From: Larix kaempferi
Lineage: Eukaryota > Streptophyta > Pinopsida > Pinales > Pinaceae
NCBI GenBank assembly: GCA_027924585.1
Contig: BSBM01000007.1
Location: forward strand, 7,789,001-7,853,000
Reading direction: 5' to 3'
Length of the DNA stretch: 64,000 bases
A program made the translations under genes and the position numbers. Positions 37,080-49,200 of this stretch are shown here, piece after piece (position 1 is the first letter of the stretch; every line of letters begins with the position of its first letter). A model generated the notes under the pieces. That model saw only the letters and a list, made by a program, of their open reading frames with translations, was not told the origin of the DNA and did not search any database.

Positions 37080-40000
37080 TGTGATATCCCTCCTTTATGA
37101 CCTATTATGGTAAAAATGAAAACATTGTTGTACACTTGGTTACTAGTCAGGAGCTCAAGGCCAAGGCTCCACCTGTGGACCTCGAAAGTATTGTTACATT
37201 ATTTCCTAAGTTGTAAATGTCATCTTGAGCTAGGTTAATCTCAAGCGAAGTAACTACACATTGCAAGCTTGTAGGAAATCCTCAAGACCTAATCACTAGT
37301 GTAAAGATGGTTCTTACTAAATAAATCCTGCAGGAGGTTAAGCAACTACCCTAAGTAACTACTTTTGTTACTTAAGAGAAATAGGATTATCATAATGATC
37401 ATGATCATCTTTAAATCTTGGCATCATGTGCCAAGGAGTTCTTTCGGAGACTTTATTGATAAGCGAAATCTTCTTAGAGATTTTTATAATCACCTTATTT
37501 AGAAAATAAGATGAGCTATTTTTAACACAAAACACCTATAAAGGATGTCCAAGAAATAGATTTAGTTTTAAGGGGGGGTCATATCTACATGTATATATAT
37601 GTAGAGTAAAATACACATAATTTTATCCATAGGTACATATGACTATTGTCCCACGAGATCTCTATATGTCAAAGAGACAATAATCCCTAGAGATAAAGTT
37701 ATTAACCTTAATTTTTGAAATATATAATAATGTTTATATTTATATACATATTAAAGTGTAAGGGGACATGTTACTTGGTGAAGAGGGACGTATTTACATA
37801 TGCTAACACTTTCATAGAAAGTATTCATTTTACCAACTATTAAAGTTTTAGTTAATTATTTATAAAAAGTAGGTTATACCTATTTTAAACAAAGCTATAA
37901 ATTAAACCCTTAATCTCTAATATTATAGTTAGAGTAGATTGGTTTTCTTTATTATTATGTATGCCTACCACTACGAATGGATTAGGTTCTCTTCCTACTT
38001 TTCAGTACCATGTTATGATAACAATCACTGTAAGAAGTAGTTCGCCGATGATGACAGAGGGGACATCATTGCTCGATTGGTGGGATGCATTTAATCCCTA
38101 CCATTACCCGTGTCATCTTGTTGCTGGGATCAGTTGTAGCATTCAAGAGCCTTATGAGAATTGTTCACGGGGAAGTGACACGTCAATTATAATTGTAAAA
38201 CAAACTGCCACCTGGGAGCTTTGGGATGAACGATGTGAGTTAAGGGAGGAACCCCAAAGGTAGTATTAAGGGGGGAGATGTAAACAAAGAGGACACACGA
38301 TCTCTGGGGATGGAATTACCCGATAGACATGATGTTGGATTTCATCCTCCAGGTAGGCAACCTGCTGATAAAACCCCGTAGATATAGGATTGATAGGGGA
38401 TTCTACTCGGGATCGATACTACGCACTGACGATTCCATACCCTGAACCGATCAATATCCAACTAGTTAATTTCTGAGTGTAGCGAGTGGAGAAAAAAGGG
38501 GAATTTTCTTTTTAGTTTTGACAACCCGTCGGCTAAATCAAGAAGGGTCTTTGTGTTGTAGGAGGGGATTTTTCTCTGCATTGTTTTGAGAGAATTGGAA
38601 ATTTAAGATCTATGTAACTGCATAAAGGAGAGGGCCTCCATCGACTTTAGGATGGATCGCAGTCTTTGAATGTTGTCATCGCTCGGAAGGATCTCGGCCG
38701 AGGATCAACACACACAGGTATATTTTTTGGTTGTTGCTTTATGAAGGGAAACCTCTATTGAAAATTCGACCCACACACAGAGGGGTGCCTTTTATTTATT
38801 TAATTGCACATTGTGATCATAAAACTCTAATGGACGATCGCTATGGAGAATCGACCCACGCCCAAATCATTATTAGTGGCATACTGTGGATCTATTTGCG
38901 TTTGATGTTGCCAGTAGCTTATTTTTGTATACATATATGTTTCAACACTGCGATTGTTTGTTGTAGTCTCTGTCTTAGTGTATGTACCACGAAACCCGAT
39001 AGATACCTATGAGATCTGTCTTCTTGTAGGGTTTCCAACATTTTTACGTTTCTTTGCTATGCAAAAAGAAATGGAGACGGATTTCTCCCCAAAATGAAGT
39101 CTGATCTCCTTTGAATGATTTTAGAGATATAAGAATTTTTATAGTTTTTACATAAACTGTTGTTTGTGAAGAAACGTAGTTCATTAAATTCCCAGCGCAA
39201 TCTTTAGGATCCTCTGTTATCGAATCCTTGTATGTTGAAAGTGAAGAGCGTATTTTCTGAAGGATCTCTAGATGTTGAAAGGAAATGTTTAAACTCTCTG
39301 TATTGTCATTGTGCCAACTAAAATCCCAAGTATTTTCCCTCTGTGTAATGATTCTATATTCTGGATCCTGTCTGTGTGAAACAGTTACGCCATTTTGTTT
39401 GATTGCATAGTTAGCGGTTCCACTCAGCTTATGCTATGCGATCTCTGCATTTACTTAAAAATGCAATCTCTGGTTATATGCCATAGGGATCAGCAAGTGT
39501 TACACATTATAACTTCTGTCGGATGCACATCGGAGAGGGTTGTTCCTTACTCAACTAGGGCTGTATCTTTTTCTCTCTTGTGAATGGTAGATTTCTGCTA
39601 GATCTCTGTATGAACCAATCCCTGTACTCTTATGTTGCTACGATTTATTTTAGTGATAGGACATATCTATTCAGTGGAGATGATCAACATAGAGGCAATC
39701 TCATTAATTGAGGTTACATTCCGGTTTTAAATCTGTGAATTAATTGCATGATGTTGGAATTGCAAGTAAATAGGGTATCGCCAACGCAACCAAATCTCTT
39801 TAATTAACGTTATGTTCCAGTTTATGTGGTGATTAGTTACTCTAAGTTGTCACTGCAAGTAAAGAAGAGATCACCAATGCAGCCGATCTCATTTACATTA
39901 GATTTGTTCAATGATTGGCATTTAGCAAAGTATTTCCAGATGCGCAATGCTGTGTTTAGAAATAGAAATCTGTGCTTTTCTACTGTTGTATCACGAAGAA

Positions 40001-40832
40001 CTGTGCATCTTTTCGACATAGTTTAATTCTGTATAATGAAGGATTACCAACATAACATATTTTTATCTTCAGTTAGATGATAACGGTTGTGAGGATAGCA
40101 TTTTTCCTCCTTGTTGGATCGGGATGTATCTCTTCTGCTTCATGATTTTTATTTGATTAGAGTTTACTTCAGCAGATCCTCGGTGAAATGTTGTGAAGTA
40201 TAGTTTCCAGTTCTATTATTGTTATCTATTGTGAAATCGCAGTTACTGGTTGTTGAAGGCTGTTTTCTTTTATCACATCAGGGAGAAAAAGCCAGCATTG
40301 TACATATAGAGAAATTCCTCTATAATTATGCAAGTTAGGTTCATCGGCGAATACTGTGGAAAAACTCTCACAATGTAAGAGAGCAATAGCAACAGGGAGT
40401 TGCAGATTGTAACCCTCACTATTTGGAATGAATAATACATAATGTGGCATATTCTCTTTGTGGACGTAGCCCGGATAGCGGGTGAACCACGGTTATATCT
40501 GGTCTCATTCATATGTATGATTTTAATGGTGATGTTGTTATGTATATGGTTATTTGTGTCAAATGAAATTCTTGGTAATTGATTATGGTTTCTATTTAAA
40601 ATATATCATTGTTCGGCCTATGCTGGGTAACGTGGGTGTATAACAATAATTTCGTATTGTCGTTTTAATTACGGAAGCATGTCGGACTTTTATTCCTCCC
40701 ACAAGTACATTTCTTTGGAGAGACCAGTGACGTTATGGCAATACATTTATTTTCGTTAATTATATAATGGAAGAAAGTTTGTTTTTAAATTTTACCAAAT
40801 TTATTAACTCATTTCCCTGTGGAGATCTCACA
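37080..40832 (+). mobile_element. LARD 3' LTR
   Basis: 3,753 bp copy of the 5' LTR, ending CTCACA next to the target duplication cccat. Confidence 0.94.
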
Positions 40833-40837
40833 CCCAT

Positions 40838-41209
40838 CACTTGGATGTAGCTGCTTTGGTTATTTACTCACCAACTGGCCAACTGGTTTCTTCGGGAGGG
40901 GCTTGTTTAGGTCCCACAACGAACAATGTGGTTGAATACAGTGCGGTCATAGAGCTACTCCTAGATGCTCTGTTCCATGGTATTTCACATTTGGAGGTAA
41001 GGCTCGACTCGCAGCTAGTTGTGTTTCAGTTAATGGGTGTTTATCAGGTTAGAGATCTCATTTTTCCACGTTAGTTTTTGTGCGTTAAGTTAGTTGAGAG
41101 ACAGTTTGATTACATCACATATCAACATATTCAAAGAAATTTGAATGCATTAGCTTATTCATTTGCAAATTACATTTTAAATTGGCATCTGCATCATACA
41201 TATACATAA
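40838..41209 (+). pseudogene. additional RNase H of the gypsy element, 3' part
   Basis: Continues in frame from 30131 once the LARD and one copy of cccat are set aside. The second catalytic residue is the Glu of NNVVEYSAVIELL and the third the Asp of RLDSQLVVFQL, giving an RNase HI-type D-E-D set with the Asp of GFVDDAS upstream. It extends past a TAG at 41071 to the typical tail LNWHL and a TAA at 41207. Tat-lineage gypsy elements carry such a second, archaeal-like RNase H; here it lies after integrase. It would help remove the RNA strand during cDNA synthesis. Confidence 0.85.
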
Positions 41210-41363
41210 TAAAGAATTCATGCATAACGACAATAACACCGATACTGTATATATAAAGCCATATCAAAAAATATATGAGTCTGAATCATAAGTCTGTCAT
41301 AATGTCGTAATATACAAAAATGGGCTTGATGGCCTAAAAAATATACATATATGGGTTCTTCTC

Positions 41364-42608
41364 CTATTGAGAAGGAGGGGCCTCATCTTCCTCTATCACC
41401 TCTGCCACAGCATCTCTATAGCAGATGACTAGCCTAGCTACCTTCCTCAGTAGCTGAATCCATGATAGGGGCACACCCACAACATTCTCCTACATGTCGA
41501 GCGGCATCTGCTCGATCCTGTATGTCACAATGTCATGAGTCAATCGACTCATCTTCCCCTCTATGTTCGCCAACATGGTGTCGACTGCTCCTACTATGAA
41601 TGGTCTCACAAAGGTACGAGGGTGTCCCTCAGGATGCACCGACCCAACATCTGCATAAGATATTTTGTTCCGTATTTCAAGATCATTTAAAAATCATATA
41701 TATGAAATGAAAAAATTAAATAATTTTTCAAAAACAAACTTACCAATCTCTCCCCAGGTTGCACCTTGAGGAAGAGATAGCTTGGGATCATTGCGAATGT
41801 CTATGCCTGCATAAGGGAACTACTTAAGAGATGGTACCTGTCGGTCCCACCATGCCCAGTAATCATCCTCATGATAGCAGAAGTTGCTCTCACCACCATC
41901 TTGGCATAGGAAGATGTCTCCCCAACGAGACATAATAGGCTCACGAGGATTGAGTGGGGGAAAGGCCATCCCCAGACTCAATGCAGGTACCCTTGCAAAA
42001 AAAAAGGTACAAAGTATACTTTTGTACCCAAAGTTCTTCATCCTCCCAGTTTTGCACCCGGAATGATGAAGCTTCATGTTTGCCAGTAATCTAGAACACC
42101 AGTCATACACTATCCCTCGCAAGCATTCAGTTCCTATATGCATATAAATCCTTGAATCCAAGTGTTGTGTTGCACTTCCTCCCATCCGATTAAGAATACT
42201 CAAGATGACCTTTAGTGGGAAGCTTGCAACGGTGGAGATAAGAACTTGGCTACCAGTCTTCGTGGTACCTGCCACATAGTAGGTATTAATGTAATATTGC
42301 ATGGATAGGGCGCCCACATTGCAAGAGGACCCTTTGAGATTCACTACATCTACCCTTCGAGAGAGACCAGTAATGAAGTAGATGTCATCAAGGGTTAATT
42401 CCAAAATCTCCCATTGGAGATTGAACACCAATGCATTGGCATCCCAATACTGAACTAACCTCTCAAGCAATTGGTTTTGTGCCCGCGTGTTGATCGTTCG
42501 GTAGAATTTTAACAAGCCGCATCTTCTTAGTGCAAGTAAGGTCAATGGATCATTCGAAGCATGCCGATCCATCTCCTCATGTTCCCTTTCATGCCATAAA
42601 AGCACCAT
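41364..42608 (-). pseudogene. antisense plant mobile domain (PMD) gene inside the gypsy element
   Basis: On the minus strand a 262-codon open frame (42608-41820) contains LLALRRCGLLKFYRT, LVQYWDANALVFNLQWEILE and LTLDDIYFITGLSRR. The last motifs are the hallmark of the plant mobile domain (MAIN/MAIL family), a domain often carried by transposons. After a TAG at 41822-41820 the same frame continues (DPKLSLPQGATWGEI) to a donor GTAAGT. A 93-bp intron occupies 41651-41743 and ends in TGCAG. Splicing keeps the frame into a second exon (HPRTFVRPFIVGAVD ... EDEAPPSQ) that ends at TAG 41366-41364. One more stop (ADM-stop-EN context) lies in exon 2. A tttcttggcag just before the ATG may be another acceptor. 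Function unknown; MAIN-like proteins act in silencing and genome stability. Confidence 0.77.
41651..41743 (-). other. 93-bp intron in the antisense PMD gene
   Basis: On the minus strand it begins GTAAGTTTG and ends TTATGCAG, is AT-rich, and joins a phase-1 codon so that both exons share one frame. Confidence 0.7.
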
Positions 42609-45178
42609 CCTGCCAAGAAACCATTTAAATGTTGGTCATTTTTTATTTTTGCCCTATGCTTTGCAGTGAACGCTACCATTCGTAAAAGACAGTAGCATCC
42701 CGAATGCCTCTGTGTTGAAAGTGAACTAGAGCACTTTTGTCGAGTGCACTTTATTCAGACATAGTAGCGCTGGCACAGAAATGCATTTAAAACCCTGCTA
42801 AAAAATAAATTTCACCACCAAAATTAATAAAATTTGCATACAAATGAAAGTATAGGATGGGACAACTTGGTGAAAGCATAAGTTGGTTTGGTAGCCCGCT
42901 TTGGTCGCAATGAATGGAAGAAGTTTGAGGTTTTCACTCCACTATTTTCCCTAAAACTTGAAATGGTGAAATTGTTATTTAAATTGAAACTAGTTATAAA
43001 TTTAGTTTTAAATTTTTACCCACTTTGCTAAATGTGGTATAGTTTTGATTTGTTTTTAGTATTTGATTTAATCCACTAATATCTTTTTTAAGTTTTGGTG
43101 AGCTAGGTGAAGTACATATTGCAATTTTCACCATTTCTTTTCTGCCAAAGGTATATAGATCTCATTGACATGTCAAATTAGGTATGTGCTGCCCAATATT
43201 TCATGTCATTAAGTAAATTTCTTTTGAGTTTGCGATATATTATTGATTTGCCTGTTTAGAAGTCTATCATCTGGCAGGTCATGAACTTATGATTCTTGAA
43301 GCTGTTTTAATCATTTAAGCCCTTGTTTTGACTTATCAAAAACAAAAAATATTGTCGAGTTTGCTTGTTCTCTTCTGACTCGTTAAAGGAATTGAAGGAA
43401 CATCCACTTAAGTATAAGTTTACCCCTTTTCCGGACTTTTGTGGATTAGCTACGAAAAAAGGTATACTCTAGTCATCTATGGCTAGAAGATTTCTTCTCT
43501 CATCATTTTACACTTTTTCAGGGGAGGAGACTAATTGTACGAAAAATAACTTTTGGAGTCTTCTTTAGGGTTTTCAGACTCTCGAAACATGAAAATACCA
43601 AGCGAGCATTCACCTACTCGGGCTTGATGTGAAATCCACGAGAGGGTATATAAAGGATTTTTTAAGTTTTTCAGACTCTATAAACAGGAAAACACTAGCG
43701 AGCATATACCAACCCGGGCTCAATACTAAAATCCATGGGAAGGTATATGGAGTTATTGTTTAAGTTTTCCAGACTCCTTAAAATTGAAAACATCGGCGAG
43801 GAAGAACAGATCTCGGCTCGATATGAAAATCCAGAGATTAGTATTATAGAGTATTCATCTATCTCTTCTTCGAACTCTGTAAGAATGAAGAAGGTCTTGA
43901 GTCTTCCTCCCATGGGCTCGTTAAACTTTTACATGGTTGGACTTATTGAGTTTCCTTTCTTGGACTCATTAAAACAACAAGAAGGACATTCTTATACCAA
44001 AAAGAATAAGGGAAGAGAAGGGTATATCCACATCTTTTCAATTTCAAAGGAAGTTAAGTCAATCATGTCCTTGAACACAGCACCTATTTGAGTCCATCAT
44101 TCAGTTATGTTTTAGTTTTTGACCTTTGGGTGAGCCTGATCTCAGAGTTTGTTACTCCTCCGGTTGGTTATTCTTCCAATCATATGGAGAGTCTGCTAAT
44201 GTATCCTACATTGCAGCCTTATGTCACTTCCCCCTCATGTTAAAATATACCTAAGTCACTTTTGTGTCCTGATCATGGTTCAAGGATACAGCCTATGTCG
44301 ACCATTCTGCATTTTACCTTGACTTCATGTGTTGGCCATCCTGGTGTCAGTTTGTTTCATCTTGTATTTTTCCTACTCCAAATCAGCTCAAACTTGTGAG
44401 TGTTCCTCGTGTTGGATGATGGAGGATGCATTAAGGCCTCCCTTCCAGTGGAATTCTTCCCATCGAATTCAACTCATTATGCTCTGGGAATGAAGTTTAG
44501 AGTTTTGTTTAGCACCTTGGGGATTGCAGTCATCAGTGGCAGTTTCCCTCACTGTTGGATAATGGGAATACATCAATGTCTCTTATTCGACAAGTTCCTC
44601 AAGTGTTCGACTTCAAGTCCACTTATTCACACTTGTCAGAATGTACTAGGTACCTTGGGCCCCATTATCATTATCGATGGAAGCCCTCACATTTGTTAAC
44701 GGTATACATCAATGATCATTAATTAAACGATACCCCCCATGTTCGACTCCATCTCATTTATTCACATGGTTAGGGTTTGTACCTTGGGTTGTTTGGATGA
44801 AGACCTTGGGACTCTGATAGCATCACCATATTTATGTTATCACCCAACTTGCGCAAGACTGAGCCACACTCATTTTGGCTCTTCATGAGACATAGATCCA
44901 GCTTGTTGTTATGGCTATGATCTCTTATCTTTGACATGGATCCATGATTGTATTTTAGTGGCCATGCTATATATACATCTCTCAGTTATGTATCGGAGAT
45001 CATGTTGTATCATACTGAACATCTATATGATGTCAAGATTGTAATTGCTCACTGAACTTGATCATTTTTTTAGGTACTTTTGTGACTTGGTTCTGTGGTT
45101 TCTTGCTCTTCCTCTGACTTGGAATTACAATGTATTTTGGCCATCATTTCCCTCTGATCTCACACATTAGGAGGCATC
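42609..45178. other. gypsy 3' region, non-coding
   Basis: 2.6 kb between the antisense gene and the 3' LTR. It contains three degenerate 97-bp repeats and short non-conserved frames. The bases before the LTR (ttaggaggcatc) make a weak polypurine tract. Confidence 0.65.
43570..43860. repeat. degenerate ~97-bp tandem repeat, three copies
   Basis: Units start with gttttcagactc at about 43570, 43666 and 43764. Shared words are cagactc, gcgag, and ctcgggct/cccgggct. Similarity is moderate. Such repeats are common in the 3' untranslated region of Tat/Ogre elements. Confidence 0.7.
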
Positions 45179-46016
45179 TGTTATAGGTCAAATATTCACT
45201 TCTCTGTCTGTGATCACATTACTCTGTCGATCACACAAAAGGACACTATGGATGGAAGAGCTAGGTTGACCCTGGATGAGGTATTGCTGAGATTACATTC
45301 TTCAACTGAAAAACCTATTTTTTCTATAGTTTTCACTATGTGCGCACTAATATTAGCACAATAATCTAGTGTTCTAAATGTTGGTCTTATTGAAGACAAC
45401 CCACGCACATCCTCCAAAATGTTGTGAATGCTAGTTGTCAAATGCAAAAGTTGCATACTGTGCGCTAGTCTATTTGTTTGAAACCTGTGCACATCTTAAG
45501 ATGAAATGAAAAAATATATTAAGATTACTAATTGTTATTAGTTGAAGTTGGTTTTGCAACTTCCCCAACCTCCCAATTCAACCACCTCTCGAATTCAACT
45601 ACCAACCTTGTGCCATAAATACAAGGGGAAGCCATGAGAGAGGGACCTAGAAGGAATGATAGGCTGTTGTTATGCTGGAGGAATTCTTAAGTAATTGTGA
45701 GGAGCAGGAGCCCAGGACTTGGTTGTAGAAGTGTCTGGACAGATTAGGTATATCTGTACTTATCTACATTTCTTTGACAATAAAAGGTGGAAATACCCTT
45801 CCTGTCCCAATTGAAGGTTAAATTATTTTGCAAGTTCATCACTGTGAAAGTTTGGGCGAAAGCTAGGACCATCCATCATTGAAAAGGTACAACTTTCAGA
45901 ATCCTAAACTCTTTCCATTCGTAGTAATTAATGCAAAACATGAATGTATTTACTTGTCACCTCATGTGAGTTGGTAGTGTCATTTCCCTCACTATAAGGT
46001 ATTTTCCAGCACAACA
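45179..46016 (+). mobile_element. gypsy 3' LTR
   Basis: 838 bp, starting TGTTATAGGTCA and ending GCACAACA. Compared with the 5' LTR it lacks about 110 bp near 45815. The flank ctacc (46017-46021) matches the target duplication on the left side of the element. Confidence 0.92.
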
Positions 46017-46021
46017 CTACC

Positions 46022-46200
46022 TCTTCAATAAGGAGGCCGACGTGACCCATTATTAGCATTGGAAGCTTTCCATGTATTAATAAACCTCTCCAATAGCTAA
46101 AATCGTGAGTCTATTACTCCTGATGATGGACCCGCTTCTGGGTTTGAAACATTGATTATCTTCAAATCTTCTACTGCAGATCTCCTATTTTATAAATATT
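46022..46200 (+). mobile_element. PLE left pseudo-LTR, 3' tail beyond the gypsy insertion
   Basis: tcttcaataaggaggccgac opens a stretch that recurs at 50309-50488 as the 3' tail of the main PLE copy. It completes the fragment at 21261-21621. It ends tttataaatatt, at which point the main PLE copy begins head-to-tail. Confidence 0.88.
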
Positions 46201-46254
46201 TATACCTACGTGAAAAAATTGACTAACGATATTACTTCCCTCCATGGAAGGGAT

Positions 46255-49200
46255 ATGCTTCGGAAGATCTGTCTCTTTGAAAGAGTTAGGGTTAAAATCG
46301 CTCATCGAACAGCTAATTTAGCATTCGTAAAAAGATGTTGTGACAACTAGGCGATCCCATGCTTTGCCAAAATAAACCATCGTCTGAAAGAAAGGAACTC
46401 ACATGCGTTCGTTGAATTGAGCCTAACAATTAATAGAAATGAAATAAGGCGCACAAGATGTGAGTTAGACAATCTGTCTAGAAAAGCATTCGACTTGCAC
46501 ATGGCACTTTCAAAATCCCTTCACATTGTATTTTCGCTAAACTTAGAGGCCGACATAGCTTCAAAACAAGAACGAGCTTTGTTGAAAACCTTGAATGTCC
46601 AGTCCTCAAAATTCAAACGCCTCGTCGAAGAACAACAACCTACTAGCTCATGAAAAAAGAGTTGTGTTGTCAATCTTATAGGCACAGATCTAGATGAGGC
46701 CATGACATAACTCTTGGAGAAAGGCCTGAACTTTGCAGTCACACCAAAAAGAATCCCGTTAGAGGATATTATATGTTGTGTCGAAAACACCATCGTAAAT
46801 TTACTAGAAAACAGTGCTGAGGACATCTGGTAGGAATGTGCTATCATGTTAAAGAATGCTAAGCCACCTCAGAAGAACATAACAACGGATGAAGCCGTAG
46901 CCCTAAAAACACTAAGGGATAGAAAGGACGTTATGATCCTCAAAGCAAACAAGGGAAATGAAACAGTTGTCATGAATACAGATGAATACAATAGGAAGAC
47001 GATTGAACATGTGGGAAGTGGTAACTATAGGAAATTAAACAAAGACCCTATGAATAGAATCACAAAGAAGGTCTCGCTAGCTATAAAAAACTCGTCTCTC
47101 TATGATAGTCTAAAAAAATGACTCACCCATAAGAATGCACTAATGCCACGTATATATGGTCTACCAAAGATCCATAAGACAGGTGTACCATTGAGGCCTA
47201 TTGTGAATACAACAGGTTCTCCCACATACAACTTAACAAAATATTTAGCAGGGAAGCTTAAACCTCTCGCAGGAAACACTTATTCTTTCATAAAAGACTC
47301 CACACATCTTGTGAAATTATTAAAGAATTGGAAGACTGAGAAACATGATGTGTTAAACAGCTTCGATGTATTATCCCTCTTCACAAAGTTTTTGATTGAT
47401 GCAGCCATCGAATTTATCAAGAGAGTCTCAGATGAAGAAACTGCTAGCCTTGTTGAAATCTGTCTTAAGTCTACAATCTTCAGCTTCAGGGGTGAGATAT
47501 ATGAACAAACAAAAGGAGTGGCTATGGGATCACCTCTCTCACCAATAGTATCTAACCTCTTTATGGAAGACTTTGAGAAGAATGCAATTAATTCATCCTC
47601 ACTTAAACCAAAATGGTGGCTTAGATATGTGGATGATTTATACAGTAACTGGCCACACAGTGAAGATAGTTTGTTGGATTTCACAAACCATCTAAACAGC
47701 CAATCTGATAATATAAAATTCACCATAGAAAAGGATGAGGAGAATTTCCTTCTATTCCTAGATGTACTCACCACAAAGAGACAAGATGGATCGTGGGCTC
47801 ATCAAATATATAGGAAGAAAACACACACACATAGATACTTGCATGTGGAATCTCATCACCATGTGGCACAAAAGATCGGAATAATCAATACATTGGCTAC
47901 ACGTGCTTTAAGAATTTGTGATGAGAACCATCTAGATCAAGAATTGGATCACCTGAGGAAGGTCCTCTTAAGAAATGGATACAGAGAAAGAATAATCAAC
48001 AAAACCATTCAGAAAGCACGGAAAGGAAAAACTAAGATTTGAGATAAAGAGGATAAGGTCGACAATATTACAAGGACCACGCTTCCTTACATCCAAAGCA
48101 CTACTGACAGAATTACTAGGATCCTAAGGAAAATAAATATATATGTTTCTTTCTCCCCTTCAAACTCCCTTAGAAACATGCTATATTTTGCTAAGGATCC
48201 TATTGAACGGAATCTCCATAAAGGTGTTTATGGAATACCTTGTTCATGTGGGATGAGGTATATTGGTGAGACGGGTCGCTCCTTAAAAGCCAGTGTAGTG
48301 TCCCCTCTATCATACCAGCGTGATAGAGAGGATCACCGTGCTCAGTCCGGGCAATTAGCCCCAAAACGTTTGTATTAAAATCATTGATGCAAAGAACTGT
48401 ATCTATGCATACTATGGAAAAACGACGGTAATCAAATCAATGCTGTTGATCTCTAACACACATTCAAGATTCTGTGACAGCCATGAATTAAAGATCTGTG
48501 CAGAATTATACAAGATCATAAGGAAATGCCTAAACTTTTAAAAACACAGCAGAAGCAAATTCGTTTAATACATCCACATACATTCATAACATTCATCAAA
48601 TGATAATTGCCAATTTACACAAGAGAATACTTATCTCAATAAGGCAGTCCCAAGCAACTGGCTATGCAACTGCAACGTTCCACCCAACCATAGGCCAGTG
48701 TGCTCCTCAATCTCTCAGCACCACTGCCACCCCCGAGCTGGGCATGATCTCTACAAGGAACCAGGGAACAGCAGACTCACACATAGCCAAGCATACACCA
48801 AAATGAGCCAAGCCAATCTACAATTGGGTTTATCAGGCTACTAGGAGATGGAAAGGAAGAGTTGCTAAGCTAGTGAGCTCCAGCACAGAGCCAGGGATAA
48901 CCTTGCAAGATCTATCTAGCTTGGCACCCACAATACCTACACACCCAGCACAAGGAAGTATTCTTTTCACTGCTGTGCAGTCCCTCAAGCCATACCTTCC
49001 CTATCTAGTGGTCTCAGGGTATGCATAGAAGAGTAACCAAAGCCCTCTTGATCTTTTTGAGAGGTTGTCTCCCCCACTAGGTTTATCAAGCCACTTCTAT
49101 CCACTACCACTCCAACACTTCAGCTCACAGGCTCAAACCAAGAACAAGGATGCACATAACAGCAGAACCCCACTTGCTAGGCATGAGGAAAATGTTTTCC

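Larger units (their letters stand above)
30132..40832 (+). mobile_element. LARD-like LTR element with 3.75 kb LTRs
   Basis: A complete element of 10,701 bp flanked by a perfect 5-bp target duplication cccat (30127-30131 and 40833-40837). The ends are TGTGATATCCC and GAGATCTCACA. Two long LTRs flank a 3,196 bp interior that starts with an initiator-Met-tRNA primer site and ends with a polypurine tract, but holds no gag or pol. That is the definition of a large retrotransposon derivative, mobilised by proteins supplied by another element. The insertion lies within the gypsy extra RNase H gene. LTR divergence is about 1-2% by eye over the first 600 bases. Confidence 0.94.
21622..46016 (+). mobile_element. 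full-length Tat/Ogre-like Ty3/gypsy element, interrupted by a LARD
   Basis: The element has a 5' LTR (21622-22563), a tRNA-Arg-like primer site, a 2 kb leader, gag, protease, RT-RNase H, integrase, an additional RNase H, an antisense plant-mobile-domain gene, a long 3' region and a 3' LTR (45179-46016). The target duplication is ttacc at 21617-21621 against ctacc at 46017-46021; the unit A copy preserves the exact ctacc. Without the 10.7 kb LARD the element is about 13.7 kb. Order, length, primer site and extra RNase H place it in the Tat/Ogre group (established traits of that group; the exact lineage is inference). The LTRs differ by several percent by eye, so it is fairly old. Confidence 0.92.
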
